Below are positions 44,580-56,667 of a DNA stretch of 64,000 nt, in pieces (positions within the stretch are counted from its first letter, which is position 1; each line of letters starts with the position of its first letter). This stretch comes from Orychophragmus violaceus. Lineage: Eukaryota; Streptophyta; Magnoliopsida; Brassicales; Brassicaceae. The position numbers were made by a program, and so were the translations under genes. Under the pieces are notes generated by a model, which was given only the letters and a program-made list of their open reading frames with translations, was not told the origin of the DNA and searched no databases. Where the stretch lies: assembly GCA_030180135.1 (NCBI GenBank), contig CM058239.1, positions 78,313,823-78,377,822 on the forward strand. Reading direction: 5' to 3'.

Positions 44580-45850
44580 ATTTTTTGGAGTTTACAAATT
44601 GGGGTTTAGGGTTTGGGAATTAGGGTTTAGGGTTTATTCCTGTAAGGTTTGAGTTTAGTGATTAGGGTTTAAGTCCTTTGGGGTTTAGGGATTATGGTTT
44701 AAGCCATTTGGGGTTTAGAGTTTAGAGATTATGGTTTAGGGTTTGGAGTTTAGGGTTTAAGCCCTTTGGAGGTTAGGGTTTAGGGATTTGGATATATGGT
44801 TTAATTCCTATGGGGTTTAGGATTTAGGGATTAGGGTTAGGGTTTAGGGATCAACATATGCTCTATCTGAAACTTGTTTATTACATCCAACATTGGCATT
44901 GGGATTGTCCAAAAATAATCGAATAACACGAACACTTCAAATGGACACGTCCATTGACCATGATTAACCAGTAACTAATATTTTATTTAAATAAATAATC
45001 GTAATATCCATAATAATGGTTTGAGATACAAAAATGTTTGACAAATTTACTTGTAATGAATATTTCAATTTTAATGGCAATGTGGTCCATAAACCATGAT
45101 TAACCAGTAACTCCGAATCTTTAAAGGGTTTAGTTCCAAAATATCCTCTTTTATAAATGGAATGTCCAAAATTGGAATCGCTAAAACACAGATTGAGAAG
45201 AGCCACACAATAAGGATTTAGGGTTTTAAACCCTTTAAGGTTTGGGTTTAGTGATTAAGATTTAAGTCTTTTGGAGTTTAGAGTTTAGAGATTAGGGTTT
45301 AAGCCATTTGGAGTTTGGTGTTTAGGGATAAGGTTTTAGGGTTTGGAGGTTAGGGTTTAAGGCCCTTGGGGTTTAGGATTTAGGAATTAGGGTTTAAGTC
45401 CTATGGAGTTTAGGGTTTATGCCTTTTACGGTTTATTTTTAAAATTTTAAGATTTACATATTAGGATTTAAAGATTAAGGTTTAGTTTTATTTTTATTTT
45501 TTAAGTTTTTAAATTAGGTTTCAGGGGTTTAGGATTATAGTTTAAGTTTTCATTTTTTTAAGATTTACATATTGGTGTTAGGGATTATAGTTTAGTTTTA
45601 ATTTTTAAATTTTTTTTTTTTTGAAGTTTTCAAATTATGCTTTACGGTTTATATTTAGGATTTAGAAATTATGATTTAACATTTAGCTTTTTTTTATAAT
45701 AATTCGTTTTTTGTTTTTTTTTGTCTAAAAGAAAAAAAAATTCTTTTATTTTTGTTTTATTCTTATTCTTATTTTATTTTTTAATTTTTATTTATTTTAA
45801 TACTAGATTATGTGTAATCATTTGATTGGTTAAAAAATAGAGGTTGGATA
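44580..45850. repeat. Further degenerate telomere-like TTTAGGG repeats
   Basis: Blocks 44590-44860 and 45210-45670 consist of GGGTTTAGGGATTAGGGTTTA-type words. A third copy of the ATTTGATTGGTTAAAAAATAG segment follows at 45826. 44870-45205 between them is ordinary sequence, with an 80-codon minus-strand ORF of no known family. Confidence 0.7.
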
Positions 45851-46521
45851 AATGGTTCTATGAACGTATATATGATGATATGAACGTAATATGTTTTCTA
45901 TAAACGTATATAAGTTTGATACCAACGTATATACGTTCATATAAGTTTGATATGAAATTAAGTTGCTCCCAAGACAAAACATGTGTATTTCTCCTATTAA
46001 ACTACATTCTCGATTGATATATAGAATACTAAGATAGTTTACATACATTCAAAAATATACGTTCATATCATATATACGTTCATAGAAGACCGATTACGTT
46101 CATATTATCATATATACGTTCATATCAAAAACTATACGTTCACATATTAATTATAGCTTTAATTTTACATTTTAAACAATATATAGCAATCAAATTCGGT
46201 TATATATGTACATATACTACATAGATTAAATTCAATAAAATTAAATTTGTTTTACATGATTTAGTAAAAATAATCTTGATTTACATATACTACTATTAAA
46301 TATAGATTAAAAGAAATTATGTGATTCACCAATGCAAAAAGATCGTTCGAGGAGAACTTAAGGATAAAATATCTTACTATTGTAGCTCTAATATATCCTA
46401 CATAAAATGTTTTATACTAATCCTTGTTCGTAAACACGCTAAATGTTGTACACGCGGCCACCTCAGACCTAGCAACTTAACAAAAATTCAGGATAAACAG
46501 GGATAGTATGCATGCGCGGAA

Positions 46522-46592
46522 GTAAGATCTTATCCCTAAGTTGTCCAAGTTGTCTACTAAGATCTTATCCCTAAGTTGTCCAAGTTGTCTAC
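46522..46592. repeat. 36-bp perfect tandem duplication
   Basis: TAAGATCTTATCCCTAAGTT and the next 15 bases occur at 46522-46556 and again at 46558-46592, unchanged. The identity suggests a recent local duplication. Confidence 0.85.
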
Positions 46593-47253
46593 TAAGATTG
46601 TCTACTAATTATATAAAATAATAAAAATAATTATAGTTATATTTTTTTAATCATTTATATGGAAATGTATAAATGCTTAAAACTAAAATGTGTGAATGTA
46701 CAAATCTAGGTATGAACGTATAAATCTCTCAATGAATGTTCATAACTGAATTTTATACGTTCACAACTAAAATTTATATTTGTATATATATTAATCATGT
46801 GGGGTTAAATAATAAAGTTCATTGAAAAGTCTTCCAACAACTGAGAATGTAAATGCTTTTTTATCATTAACATATTAGGGAATATATAACTCAAATATAT
46901 ACATATCTTTAATATAAAATATTTATAAAAATGTGTCTATATAAATATAGTACATATCTTTAATAAGACAATCACATTTTAATTAACATAAAGTTTGAAA
47001 TTAGCAGGTAGCCCAAACTCATAGCTCCGAAACCCAAACTCTATTAGCAAGTAGTCGCCAAAGCTAACATTCTTCAAATCATTTGTACGTTTGCACCTTT
47101 GTGCAGTGGTTGCACAAGGAACCTGTCTAGGTACCTGCAGCGTTTTTAAATTTCCCACCAATGTAAATTAGTCTCCAAGGAATAGTCTCTAAATGCGGTA
47201 AAAGACATCTATTTGACTAGTCTAATGTTTATACCTTTCCAAGGAGAATAGGT

Positions 47254-47857
47254 TTAAACTGAAGCATTCCTGCAATGGTTAGCAGGACAGTAGAAATCAA
47301 CACCAATCTCCTTCATGTCAACGTCAACACACCCAATCCCATGAGCAGCATCAACGAACACATGGTCAACACCTGATGTTGCTGCTGAAACAATCATGCT
47401 TTTGTTGCAATCAGCAGTTTTCTCCTTGTTAGATTCAGTAGCTATGTCATTAGCCGCAGGCTTCTCTACACCATTCTTCTTTAGTTTCAATACCCTTGGC
47501 TTCTTTGTCTTGATTCTGTGAAGCACAATCCACCAGAGAAAAAGAAACAGAATGTGACAATGTCGAAGGGAACTCAGAAAACAAATTCTTCCCTGCAAAC
47601 TGGTTTAATAAACCCATTAAAGTCTTAACCCACTCAAGAGTCAGTTGAGAATCCAAGTGCCATGAGATTGACTCCAAAACAGTATCACTGAAATCCGCAC
47701 CAACAGAATCATCAATGTTTCCCAAATAATTCTCCATTTCCATTGACTCAGCCATGTCATCTAGATAATCAACAGTTTCTGGTTCGTATTTTCTATTACC
47801 CACTCCTTGTATACTTGATATCCTCCTCCTCACACGTTGCTTCTCCTGATCATTCAT
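47254..47857 (-). pseudogene. Unidentified gene fragment, frameshifted
   Basis: The ATG at 47857 opens MNDQEKQRVRRRISSIQGVG, followed by an acidic segment and LTLEWVKTLMGLLNQFAGKN, ending at 47450. From about 47520 the better frame is the next one (TKKPRVLKLKKNGVEKPAAN to the stop at 47254), suggesting one indel or a retained intron. Codon composition looks coding. I do not recognise the family. It lies inside the insertion that splits the CWF19-like gene, on the opposite strand to the P4H fragment, and is most simply another captured fragment, though an old gene overtaken by the insertion is possible. Confidence 0.45.
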
Positions 47858-48271
47858 GTCTCATAGTGAAACCCAAAACGAGACTTTAAAGAGCGATCAA
47901 CCAAGTTTTGGTTTTCCATGACACTTAATGGAATCCATGTCAGAGACGATCCTTTAAAGCGGCATAAGTTAAGAAAGGATTCAACACTTCCATTTTGCTG
48001 GACAGCTCAGCATTCTGCACAAAGCATTTCAAAAGCTTATAACCACATTTTAGACGAATTTGTTAACTCGGAGACATTGTAACACAACTCACAAAAATGT
48101 CAAGCTTAAAAGTTAAAACCAAGAAGTACATATAGTTTATCTGAGTAAACCAAGAACAACACAAACCTTGTATTGAAGTAATTATCAGGATCCCTTGATG
48201 CCTCCTCCTTAGAAAACTTTAAAATAAAAAAACAAAACTTTTAAAATTACTTCTGGGAAATTTATGAAAAT

Positions 48272-48529
48272 TCAACAAGCGGACCTTCTAGCCGCAGAGG
48301 GAGGGAGCGAGAGACGACGTGAGAGTGGTCTCACCGAGTGGTGTATTTCGCGAGACGCATCGGGAGAACGGCACCGCCGATCAAAAACAGCGTCTTCACC
48401 ACAAAACCAGGAGCCCGGCTCCACCCGAATGAACTCGACTCCGGATCCAAACCTGACCCGGTACCCATAACCCTCCTTTCGGCTCAGTCTAAGCCTTGTA
48501 TCCCTAGCATCTGGATTCCTCAAGATCAT
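48272..48529 (-). other. Coding-like G+C-rich fragment, unidentified
   Basis: 85 open codons on the minus strand (start MILRNPDARDTRLRLSRKEG) and an overlapping 70-codon ORF on the plus strand (48338-48550). Arg- and Ser-rich composition. I cannot tell which strand, if either, was coding, and no family is recognised. It lies 90 bases from the end-repeat region of the insertion. Confidence 0.3.
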
Positions 48530-48844
48530 AAATCCCTTCTTTTGGCCTGAGATGAGATCATCGATCTCAGATCGCCATTATCTTTCGCTAGAGAGAGCGT
48601 TTCTTTTTACGAAGTAACATGGTAATTTAAAAATAATTATTTCAATGATAAAAATTAGTAAAAGTGAAATCAGCACAGGCTCACGCGTTTAAGTGGGTAT
48701 GTGAGGTACACTTGAGGGGTATAATCCAGTTTCCCAAATTATAACAGTCAAAAAGTGTCACTTGATATATTACAAACTCAAAAGTGTTAGTTTTACAAAT
48801 GCTATTTAATAAAGTGTTAGTTTTGCCATATATCCCTTTGAAAA

Positions 48845-50440
48845 TGACTCGCTGCGTCATCGTGTATTGAGACTTGAGACCCCCTAAAACTGACCCTTAA
48901 TTATCCTGGGGAAAGAGAAAGGGGCAAACTCATAGACACGAAGCCTCAAAGCTGATGTCTGAAGCTGTAGCTCACTTGAATAAGTTTTCCAACGATGGAA
49001 GCTTCATGAAGGAAATGCTTTCTAAGCAGAAGAATGAATCAGTGGAGATCGTAAAGACTCATGGAGATCACAGAAGCGACATGGAGAAAATAACATTACC
49101 ATCAGCCACCAAAAAAGATGGTGGAGGGACTCTTCCCAGTATGGAATCTTTAAGTGTGAATCAACTGGCTGCTAAAGCCCTACAGCTCCGTCTGAAAGGG
49201 AAACTGGAAGAAGCCCAGAAACTTACGGTATGAGTATCTTTTTTGTTCCACATCATTCTCTAGCCTTGTGCCCGAGTCCTTTTCCTGATCATTTTCGAAT
49301 TCATTCCCTTGATACTCACAGGAAGAAGTAGAGAGGCTGAAAGCAAAGGAAGCGGTTGAAGACGATTCATCCAAAGAACAACAATACATAAGAGCAGCGA
49401 GGTAAGTTTACTATTATTTCCGAGCTATCTAAGGCTTTTCTTTTTATGTCATATCATTAATTCCTCTTTTTCTTACTCGTTAGGTATCCTATCAATGACA
49501 TGTCAGGTAGAAGGAAGAATGAAGATGATAATACGGATATGCATCTAGCTAAAAGCATAATGCATAACAAACAGTACAAAACATCGAATCAAGCTGCTGA
49601 TGATGAGTATGAGTATGGTGACGCTCCAAGCAAAAAGTCCCGGAAGCGGGAATCCTCCAGTAATGTTCCTGAAAGGGAAAACCGCGTGAAACGCATCTTG
49701 ACTCAGCAAGAACGCTGCCTCTTCTGTTTTGAGAACCCAAAGCGGCTGAAACACTTAGTTGTGTCAATCGCGAACTTCACCTATCTGATGTTACCACAAC
49801 ATCAGCCCCTTGTCCCAGGCCATTGCTGTATCTTACCAATGCAGGTATATCATGTTTATTTCATCTAAAGAGACTCAGTATTTGACTTTAATTACTTCTC
49901 TTGTATTGATGACAATGTTTGGGACGAGATTCGGAATTTCAAGAAGTGTCTTATAATGATGTTTGCGAAAGAAGGAAAAGACGTTGTGTTTCTGGAGACA
50001 GTGATTGGTTTGTCTCAGCAGCGCCGTCACTGTTTGATCGACTGTATCCCAATCCCTCGGGAGGTCCTCTTTACTTCAAGAAGGCGATCGATGAAGCTGA
50101 GAGTGAGTGGAGTCAGCACAACGCAAAGAAGCTTATAGACACAAGCGTTAAGTGTCTCAGGAACTCTATACCCGAGAAATTCTCTTACTTCCACGTTGAG
50201 TTTGGTCTAGACAAAGGGTTTGCTCACGTGATTGATGATGAGCAACAGTTCAACAGCAATCTTGGACTGAATGTAATCAGAGGAATGCTCGAGTTGCCGG
50301 AAGAAGACATGTACAGAAGAAGAAGGCAGTTGTGAGCTTTGCACGGGAATGGGAACACGTTGATTGGACGAAACAGCTCGATTACACGATATATGGTTTG
50401 TTCCCTAGCTCATCATCCAATGTCTTCTCTTTGTAACAAA
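48845..50440 (+). pseudogene. CWF19-like splicing factor, C-terminal exons (CwfJ domains)
   Basis: Homology resumes at about 48845 (SLRHRVLR, then LSWGKRKG at 48896). Exon to 49227 has VAHLNKFSNDGSFMKEMLSK and NQLAAKALQLRLKGKLEEA. 49322-49401 is EEVERLKAKEA to IRAAR. 49484-49844 holds the acidic linker and the start of CwfJ domain 1 (CLFCFENPKRLKHLVVSI, PLVPGHCCILPMQ). 49903-50440 continues with DDNVWDEIRNFKKCLIMMF, VFLETV, IDCIPIPRE, then CwfJ domain 2 (YFKKAIDEAESEWSQ, FSYFHVEFGLDKGFAHVIDD). Lesions: the exon starting near 49900 lacks its acceptor and first codons, a frameshift at 50064 (after IPIPRE), and another near 50320 that displaces the last segment (KKAVVSFAREWEHVDW). With the split from 38279-39232 this is a dead gene. 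Confidence 0.85.
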
Positions 50441-51309
50441 AGGAATTTTTGAATACGTATTTCTTTGATCCTCCCAAAATCCGCACATGTACCAAATGTA
50501 AGGATTAGTTTTTTTTCCAACACTGGTTGTCTGGTTGTCTCTATCAAGACTGTCAATTTTCATTACAGGTTTCCCACTCATACCTGTCCCGAGTTTCCCT
50601 TCTCATACTTGTTAAATGAATACTTTGAACAGTTTAATTCCAAGTTCCAACGGACATGGAAGAATTTGAGAATCTGATGAATTTATCGGAGGTAGAGAAT
50701 CCGACAGAACTTTGATGGTTCATTTCATAGATGATGCACTCATACACATTATGACTAGGAAATTTAAATGTGAAACAAATATATTGTTTATTACCAAAAA
50801 TACTAAAAAATGAATACCATTTTTCTGAATTTGCAAATTAACTAAAATTAATTAGTTTCATGTGCCATATGAACAATAATAATAATAATTAAAATCTTTA
50901 TTAATTAATTTACAAACAAAAATCATAAAAAGTTGTAATTTATTTGATTTGAATTAGTTTAACAAAATTTTAATTTGATAATATTTGGAGATTTTTTTTT
51001 GTCAATAAGATACAAGAAAACTGAAGATATCCAAGTTGGTGGGTTAGGCCCAATATAAAAGCAATATCACTAATGAGTTCATACATTGCTAACTTATATC
51101 CACCTTTGAATTATTCGTCTTGGGATGTGGGAAACTCAAAAGTTGTTAGAAAATCTCTTTCTTGTCTCAAACTCCTCTGTGTCAGAGAAAATATGTCATT
51201 CATCATCTGGTGCAGACATTATCATCACCAATTCAATACAATCTTTAGTGAATGTAATCTCCTTTTGATGAAATGTCTTCATGCAGTCCATGGATTCAAC
51301 ATGTAGAGG
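50441..51309. other. 3' flank of the CWF19-like gene and AT-rich spacer
   Basis: 50441-50680 would include the 3' UTR. 50700-51000 is AT-rich. 51000-51300 is mixed sequence with no supported ORF or repeat border. Confidence 0.4.
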
Positions 51310-52695
51310 AGATAGACTACTTGATGAGGACATCGGATCATACAAACCCGTTCTGGACGAGCGGTACGTACCAACCTCGACATGAAGCTGATCGAACTGT
51401 TCCCGACTACGCGGAACGTACCTGAGGAGGTTAAGAAGGCCAAGGCATGTTCTACAAGGTCAAATGACGTGGGAATGAGGATTCATCAGCCAACAACATA
51501 TTTCAGGAGTAATGATCGTTCCAAAACCCAATTGGAACGATCCCATTTGGAGATAGCCGACAACCGTCCACTCGGAGCCCTAGCCGAGTCCTAGAAGATA
51601 TCCATAGGAGTATTGGTTCGGACCAATAATACCAGACTTGATATCCACCAGAAATTATGCTATTTGGAAGAGTTTGGTCAGAGAAATCAGCCTTGGTTTG
51701 AGCTAATCTTGGAGTATGTCTAGAAGCTGTCCATTTAGCCCTGTCCGCGGATATAGGTTCATTCAAGAGAGGATTGCGATTGGACCATGAGGATTCAAGA
51801 TGCAACTCAACCTTTTCTAGAAACCTGACTCACCAAGGAATCTTCACGAAGTGAAATCACATCCAGACCGTTTGCTATGAAGAATTTATGCTCGTTTCAA
51901 GACATGTGATTTTCAGGGAACCCAATAAAGACCGACTTGCACATTTTGGAGTGCTCAGAACGAATCAGGATGAATCAAGGAGTAAAGAAACTTTTTCTAG
52001 ATTCTTGATTCATCAGGAAATGCATGAGAGTTGGAATCACACCAATACCAGTTCGGAAGAAGAAGATATGCAAGATCAAACCCGAAGGTTGCTGGACCTG
52101 CCTTATTTGGAAGCTCACGGATTTAGTGAACTCCAGAACTATGTTTGGCGACCAGGAGCACATGCAACATCTCATTGGGCTGGGGTTTACACTCTTTGTC
52201 CCTTAAGTGTGGTTTTATCCCAATTGGGTTTTCCCACTAAGGTTTTTAATGAGGTAAACCAAAGCCCGATACAAGAGAAGGAGAATCTGGCCCGTCCAAC
52301 CTTCTTTCTTGTCTTTTCTTTTATGATTTTGACCAGACCCTTTTTGATCCACTTTTAACCTAGACTATTGGTTATTTAATCCATTCTTTTCTTTCTAATG
52401 AAGTCAAGTAAGTTTTTAGCCTAGCTTGGGCGGCCGATCTCCTATCCTTGTGCGGTTTCCCCTTGGATTGAGATTTCTTGTTACTAATCGCTTGCTTACA
52501 ACTCGTTACTAACATGTTCTAGCTTGTTCAAACTCAACAACTTCATTGAATCATCCACCGACCAGGAAGAGAGCGCCTTCGGCCAGCTTCCTCGTCCCAT
52601 CGATCCGCGCTCGACCATCGTCCCGCTCGTCGCTTCTCAACAACTCGACCACCCGCCTCCCATCTTACATCACTACTCCTTACATTTCTCATGCC
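51310..52695 (+). repeat. Ty3/gypsy LTR-type remnant related to the LTR array
   Basis: The sequence has LTR style: GTCCCTTAAGTGTGG.., GGTTTTTAATGAGGTAAACC near 52235, and an end region with GAGAGCGCCTTCGGCCAGC (52569) and a final CATCTTACATCA (52666). The end region matches the 3' part of the LTRs at 57151 and 58791 (GAGAGCGCCTTCGGCCAGCA...CTTACATCA). The 156-codon ORF 51888-52358 is not protein-like. No primer-binding site follows and no partner LTR is seen, so it is a solo LTR or fragment with an undefined left border. Confidence 0.5.
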
Positions 52696-52699
52696 TTTC

Positions 52700-54022
<1,323 letters not shown>

Positions 54023-54189
54023 TGTGAGTGATTTTCGGTATATTCGGTGTTGGGAAAACACGATCGCGACAATAGCGTAGTGGAATATAGTTTTCCGCAC
54101 TTGTGTGAGTCTGTGAGAAAAATATGTACAATGGCAGAAACAATCTCAAAAACGCAAAGTAAACGGGAAAGAAAATTTTTACGTGGAAA

Positions 54190-54931
54190 ACCTCCTTGAT
54201 GTGAGAAGGAAAAACCATGGGACATTTGTCCACTCCAAATCCACTATATCAATCCTCCATTTCGTTTTCCAGACTCCAAATGTACTCTCAATCACTAATC
54301 GCAAACCTGAATGCTTTCGGTTGAACAACTCTCTAGCAGACTGGTGGTCCTCCTCTAGTCAACTGACCAAGTTGATATCGTATCCCACGATGCGGACCAA
54401 GATACCCTGTCCTGGTGGAATATCCATAATCAACTAAGTAATACTTCCCATTAGGCGGATGTGGAAAATAAGGCTAGTTCCTCGCACTATAAGTCAACAC
54501 TTTGGTATCATGTGCTCTACCAGGAACACCAACATAGGCGTATATGAACTTCATATCGAAGTTACATATAGCAAGGACATTCATTGTAGGTTCTTGCTTT
54601 CTACCTTTGTATGCTTCAACACTTTGACTTGGAGGGCGAACTGGGACAATTGTTTCATCAAGTGCTCCAATACAATCTTTAAAAATGGCCAATATCGATC
54701 ATCATTCCTCAAAACAGGGTTTACTATTGTGAACTCACCTTCTTGTGGTTTTAGTGTATCTGATGCAAACTTGAGGAGAGCACTCAAAATGTCATCAAGA
54801 TTCCTTTTCACTGTATCCAATGACCGTTGATATCTTTCAGCTATAACCCGCATAGTCTTACACATCCATATTAGGAACCAATTTGCCTCTGAATTTTCTG
54901 AAGTTAGGACATTCCTATACAGAAAAAACAA
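54190..54931 (-). pseudogene. PIF/Harbinger transposase (DDE_Tnp_4), broken
   Basis: On the minus strand, 54931-54690 has the N-terminal helix region (MRVIAERYQRSLDTVKRNLD, DRYWPFLK). 54692-54474 has the first catalytic region (GALDETIVPVRPPS, YKGRKQEPTMNVLAICNFDM, GVPGRAHDTKVL). 54460-54200, in shifted frames with stops, has YYLVDYGYSTRTGYLGPHRG, RGGPPVC and the final Glu region (EYIWSLENEMED). These are the blocks of Harbinger transposases. Frames are broken at about 54690, 54470 and later, and a stop follows GGPPVC. Its partner Myb/SANT-like ORF lies upstream on the same strand (55720-55345). Confidence 0.8.
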
Positions 54932-55344
54932 AGAAAATCAGACCAGAGCAAAGAAGAAACAATGACTCTAAAGAAGCTCACTAATGAACAATCAATAAGC
55001 ATCAACATATAGAAAGATGATGGTACGACCAAAATACATATGAAGCAAACCAAGTGAGAGCAATCCTGAGAATTCTAATCTACCGACACATACCTAGGAA
55101 CTGCAATATGTTTCAAAGTAGATAGATACTTCACTTTAACGAGATAGATACTTCATGTTAAAAAAGTTGCCGTCAACGTTGTTTCAGGATTACACAAAAC
55201 GAGTCAAATCTTGGCCAAACAACAAAAGGGTATCCAACTATATAGCTGATAAACCCCTCAAAATGCAAAAGAAAATCAGGAAGTCTTCTCACTAACTAAG
55301 TTTAACAAAACTAGTTGATCATCACAAAACCCAAACAGAAACTA

Positions 55345-55720
55345 TCACAACCATAACGTTAAGGATACAGTGCACTCTTCAAAAACAAAGTAAAGTTTAA
55401 CAAAAGTTACCTTTATGCGTTCTTCCCACCAACTTTCTGCCATATCCAACCTTCCCATATCATCATACACAAGCCCAATCCTATTATGAGTTAACATCCT
55501 GAAGTTCATGTATTTCTTTTTACAAGTGTCATACTTGTTCTTGAAAGGGTTCCATTTCTGATATCTCCTCTTAAATATTTCTTCAAACATCTTCATGATA
55601 AAATCTTTCCCTGTTTGATTCATTCCTATATTCGTTCTATTACCTTTTCTTCTCTCATCCTTGTAAAGGTGAAAAAGTACCTAGTTTCCTCATCTGTCCA
55701 ATTCTAAAGACGATGCATAA
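55345..55720 (-). pseudogene. Harbinger-associated Myb/SANT-like protein, fragment
   Basis: The minus strand from about 55720 reads RLWTDEETRYFF (the Myb/SANT-like start). After a frameshift, MNQTGKDFIMKMFEEIFKRR, WNPFKNKYDTCKKKYMNFRM and MAESWWEERIK follow (55623-55420). The order WT.EE...W..F.NK.....K.Y..F...WWEE is that of the Myb/SANT-like DNA-binding ORF carried by PIF/Harbinger elements beside the transposase. Frameshifted and C-terminally truncated. Confidence 0.7.
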
Positions 55721-55824
55721 AAAACTCTAAGATCAAAACCAAAACACTAAAAATCAAAACCCAAACATTAAGATCAAAACCATAGCACTGGTTTCTTGTA
55801 GATGGTTGGAATGCTTTACTTTAT

Positions 55825-55990
55825 TCACCATTCATAAACTCTTTTTGTGAATTCTGAGATAGCTTGTGTTAGCTTTTGTTTCTTTGTGATTTTATTGTCT
55901 TGTAACCACTGCTCCATGTTGCTTTCCTGCTGCAAGTATACTTCAGGATCATTTCTAGTTCCTGAGAAGATGATGAGGACATCTGTTCGA
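55825..55990 (-). pseudogene. Ty3/gypsy gag fragment
   Basis: The minus strand reads RNDPEVYLQQESNMEQWLQD then KKQKLTQAISEFTKRVYEW and a stop, the typical start of a retrotransposon Gag domain (dpe.YL.wE..me.wl....i...qK...a...F...a..WW). Only about 45 codons remain. It faces the opposite way to the LTR remnants that follow on the plus strand. Confidence 0.6.
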
Positions 55991-56039
55991 CTGAGACAGA
56001 CCAGATGGATCAAGTTGAACCATTCCCAACCATAGTGGA

Positions 56040-56667
56040 TGCACCCTGAACCAGAGCCTGCCAAAAAGGCTCTTGAAGAGATTCAACCGAACCATGGAGA
56101 ATTTGATCACCAGGAGCATCATAGACGATATTACGGAGCACTTGGACCAGCTGGACCATGATCACCCCGTCCTAAACAATTTGGCCCTGAAAATATCCAA
56201 GACGGCTGATTCCGACCAAGACCACACGTTCGCACCCGAATCATCTAGTTTGGTTATTGCTCAAGATCGACGGCACATCAGTGATCTTCACCAACGAAGC
56301 GGTTGATCCTTAGCCCGTGTCGTCTTTGTGTGCCAAAGGTTATACTCTTTTCCCTTGCAAGGTTTTTAACGAGGTAATTTAAAGCCTGACCAATCAGAAA
56401 AATGCATCCAATTGCTACCACACGGCCATAAGGCCTTTTATTTCTTTGCTTGTTTTCATGCAAGGCTTTTAAAGCCCATGTCCTTATTTTTATTAAACCT
56501 AGGCTATATATCCCTTTGTATTTTCTTATTACAAGTTAAGTTTTATCAATCAAAAACCCTTGAGTTCGAAACGACTTTGACGGCCGCCAGTTTATACTAC
56601 TCGAGCGGATTCCCCTTGCACACAAGAACACCTTGTTACTTGTTTTTGTTTTTGGTTCGAGTCACAT
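56040..56667 (+). repeat. pol end and LTR fragment of another Ty3/gypsy element
   Basis: 56073-56150 (MKRFNRTMENLITRSIIDD) resembles the PLTR.RAK...L tail of gypsy polyproteins. The following 56310-56667 has LTR-like sequence (CCTTGCAAGGTTTTTAACGA, GCGGATTCCCCTTGCACAC). It is cut at 56667/56668 by the first LTR of the array. Confidence 0.45.

Larger units (their letters stand above)
39590..48835. mobile_element. Large insertion in the CWF19-like gene, probable Pack-MULE-like element
   Basis: Coding homology to CWF19 stops after 39232 and resumes at about 48845, so roughly 9.6 kb has been added. Near both edges are AACACTTT-rich segments in inverted orientation: 39605-39680 (AACACTTATTG, AACTGACACATTTTG, AATAACACTTTTG) and, as the complement, 48745-48835 (CAAAAGTGTTAG, AAAGTGTTAGTTTTGCC, ATATATCCC). 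An aligned 44-base core is about two-thirds identical. This is the style of MULE terminal repeats in Brassicaceae. Between them lie fragments of at least two or three unrelated genes and long simple repeats, but no recognisable transposase. A clean 9-bp target duplication is not visible; TTTGAA occurs just outside both candidate ends. A Helitron or a multi-step rearrangement is the alternative. Confidence 0.45.

Noticed and set aside
42198..45850. A true interstitial telomere (chromosome fusion scar)
   Set aside because: The TTTAGGG words are heavily mixed with variants and built into a 570-bp repeat inside a gene-splitting insertion, so a fusion site is not supported.
51888..52358. 156-codon plus-strand ORF
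   Set aside because: It falls in LTR-type sequence and has no domain. The LTR reading explains the sequence better.
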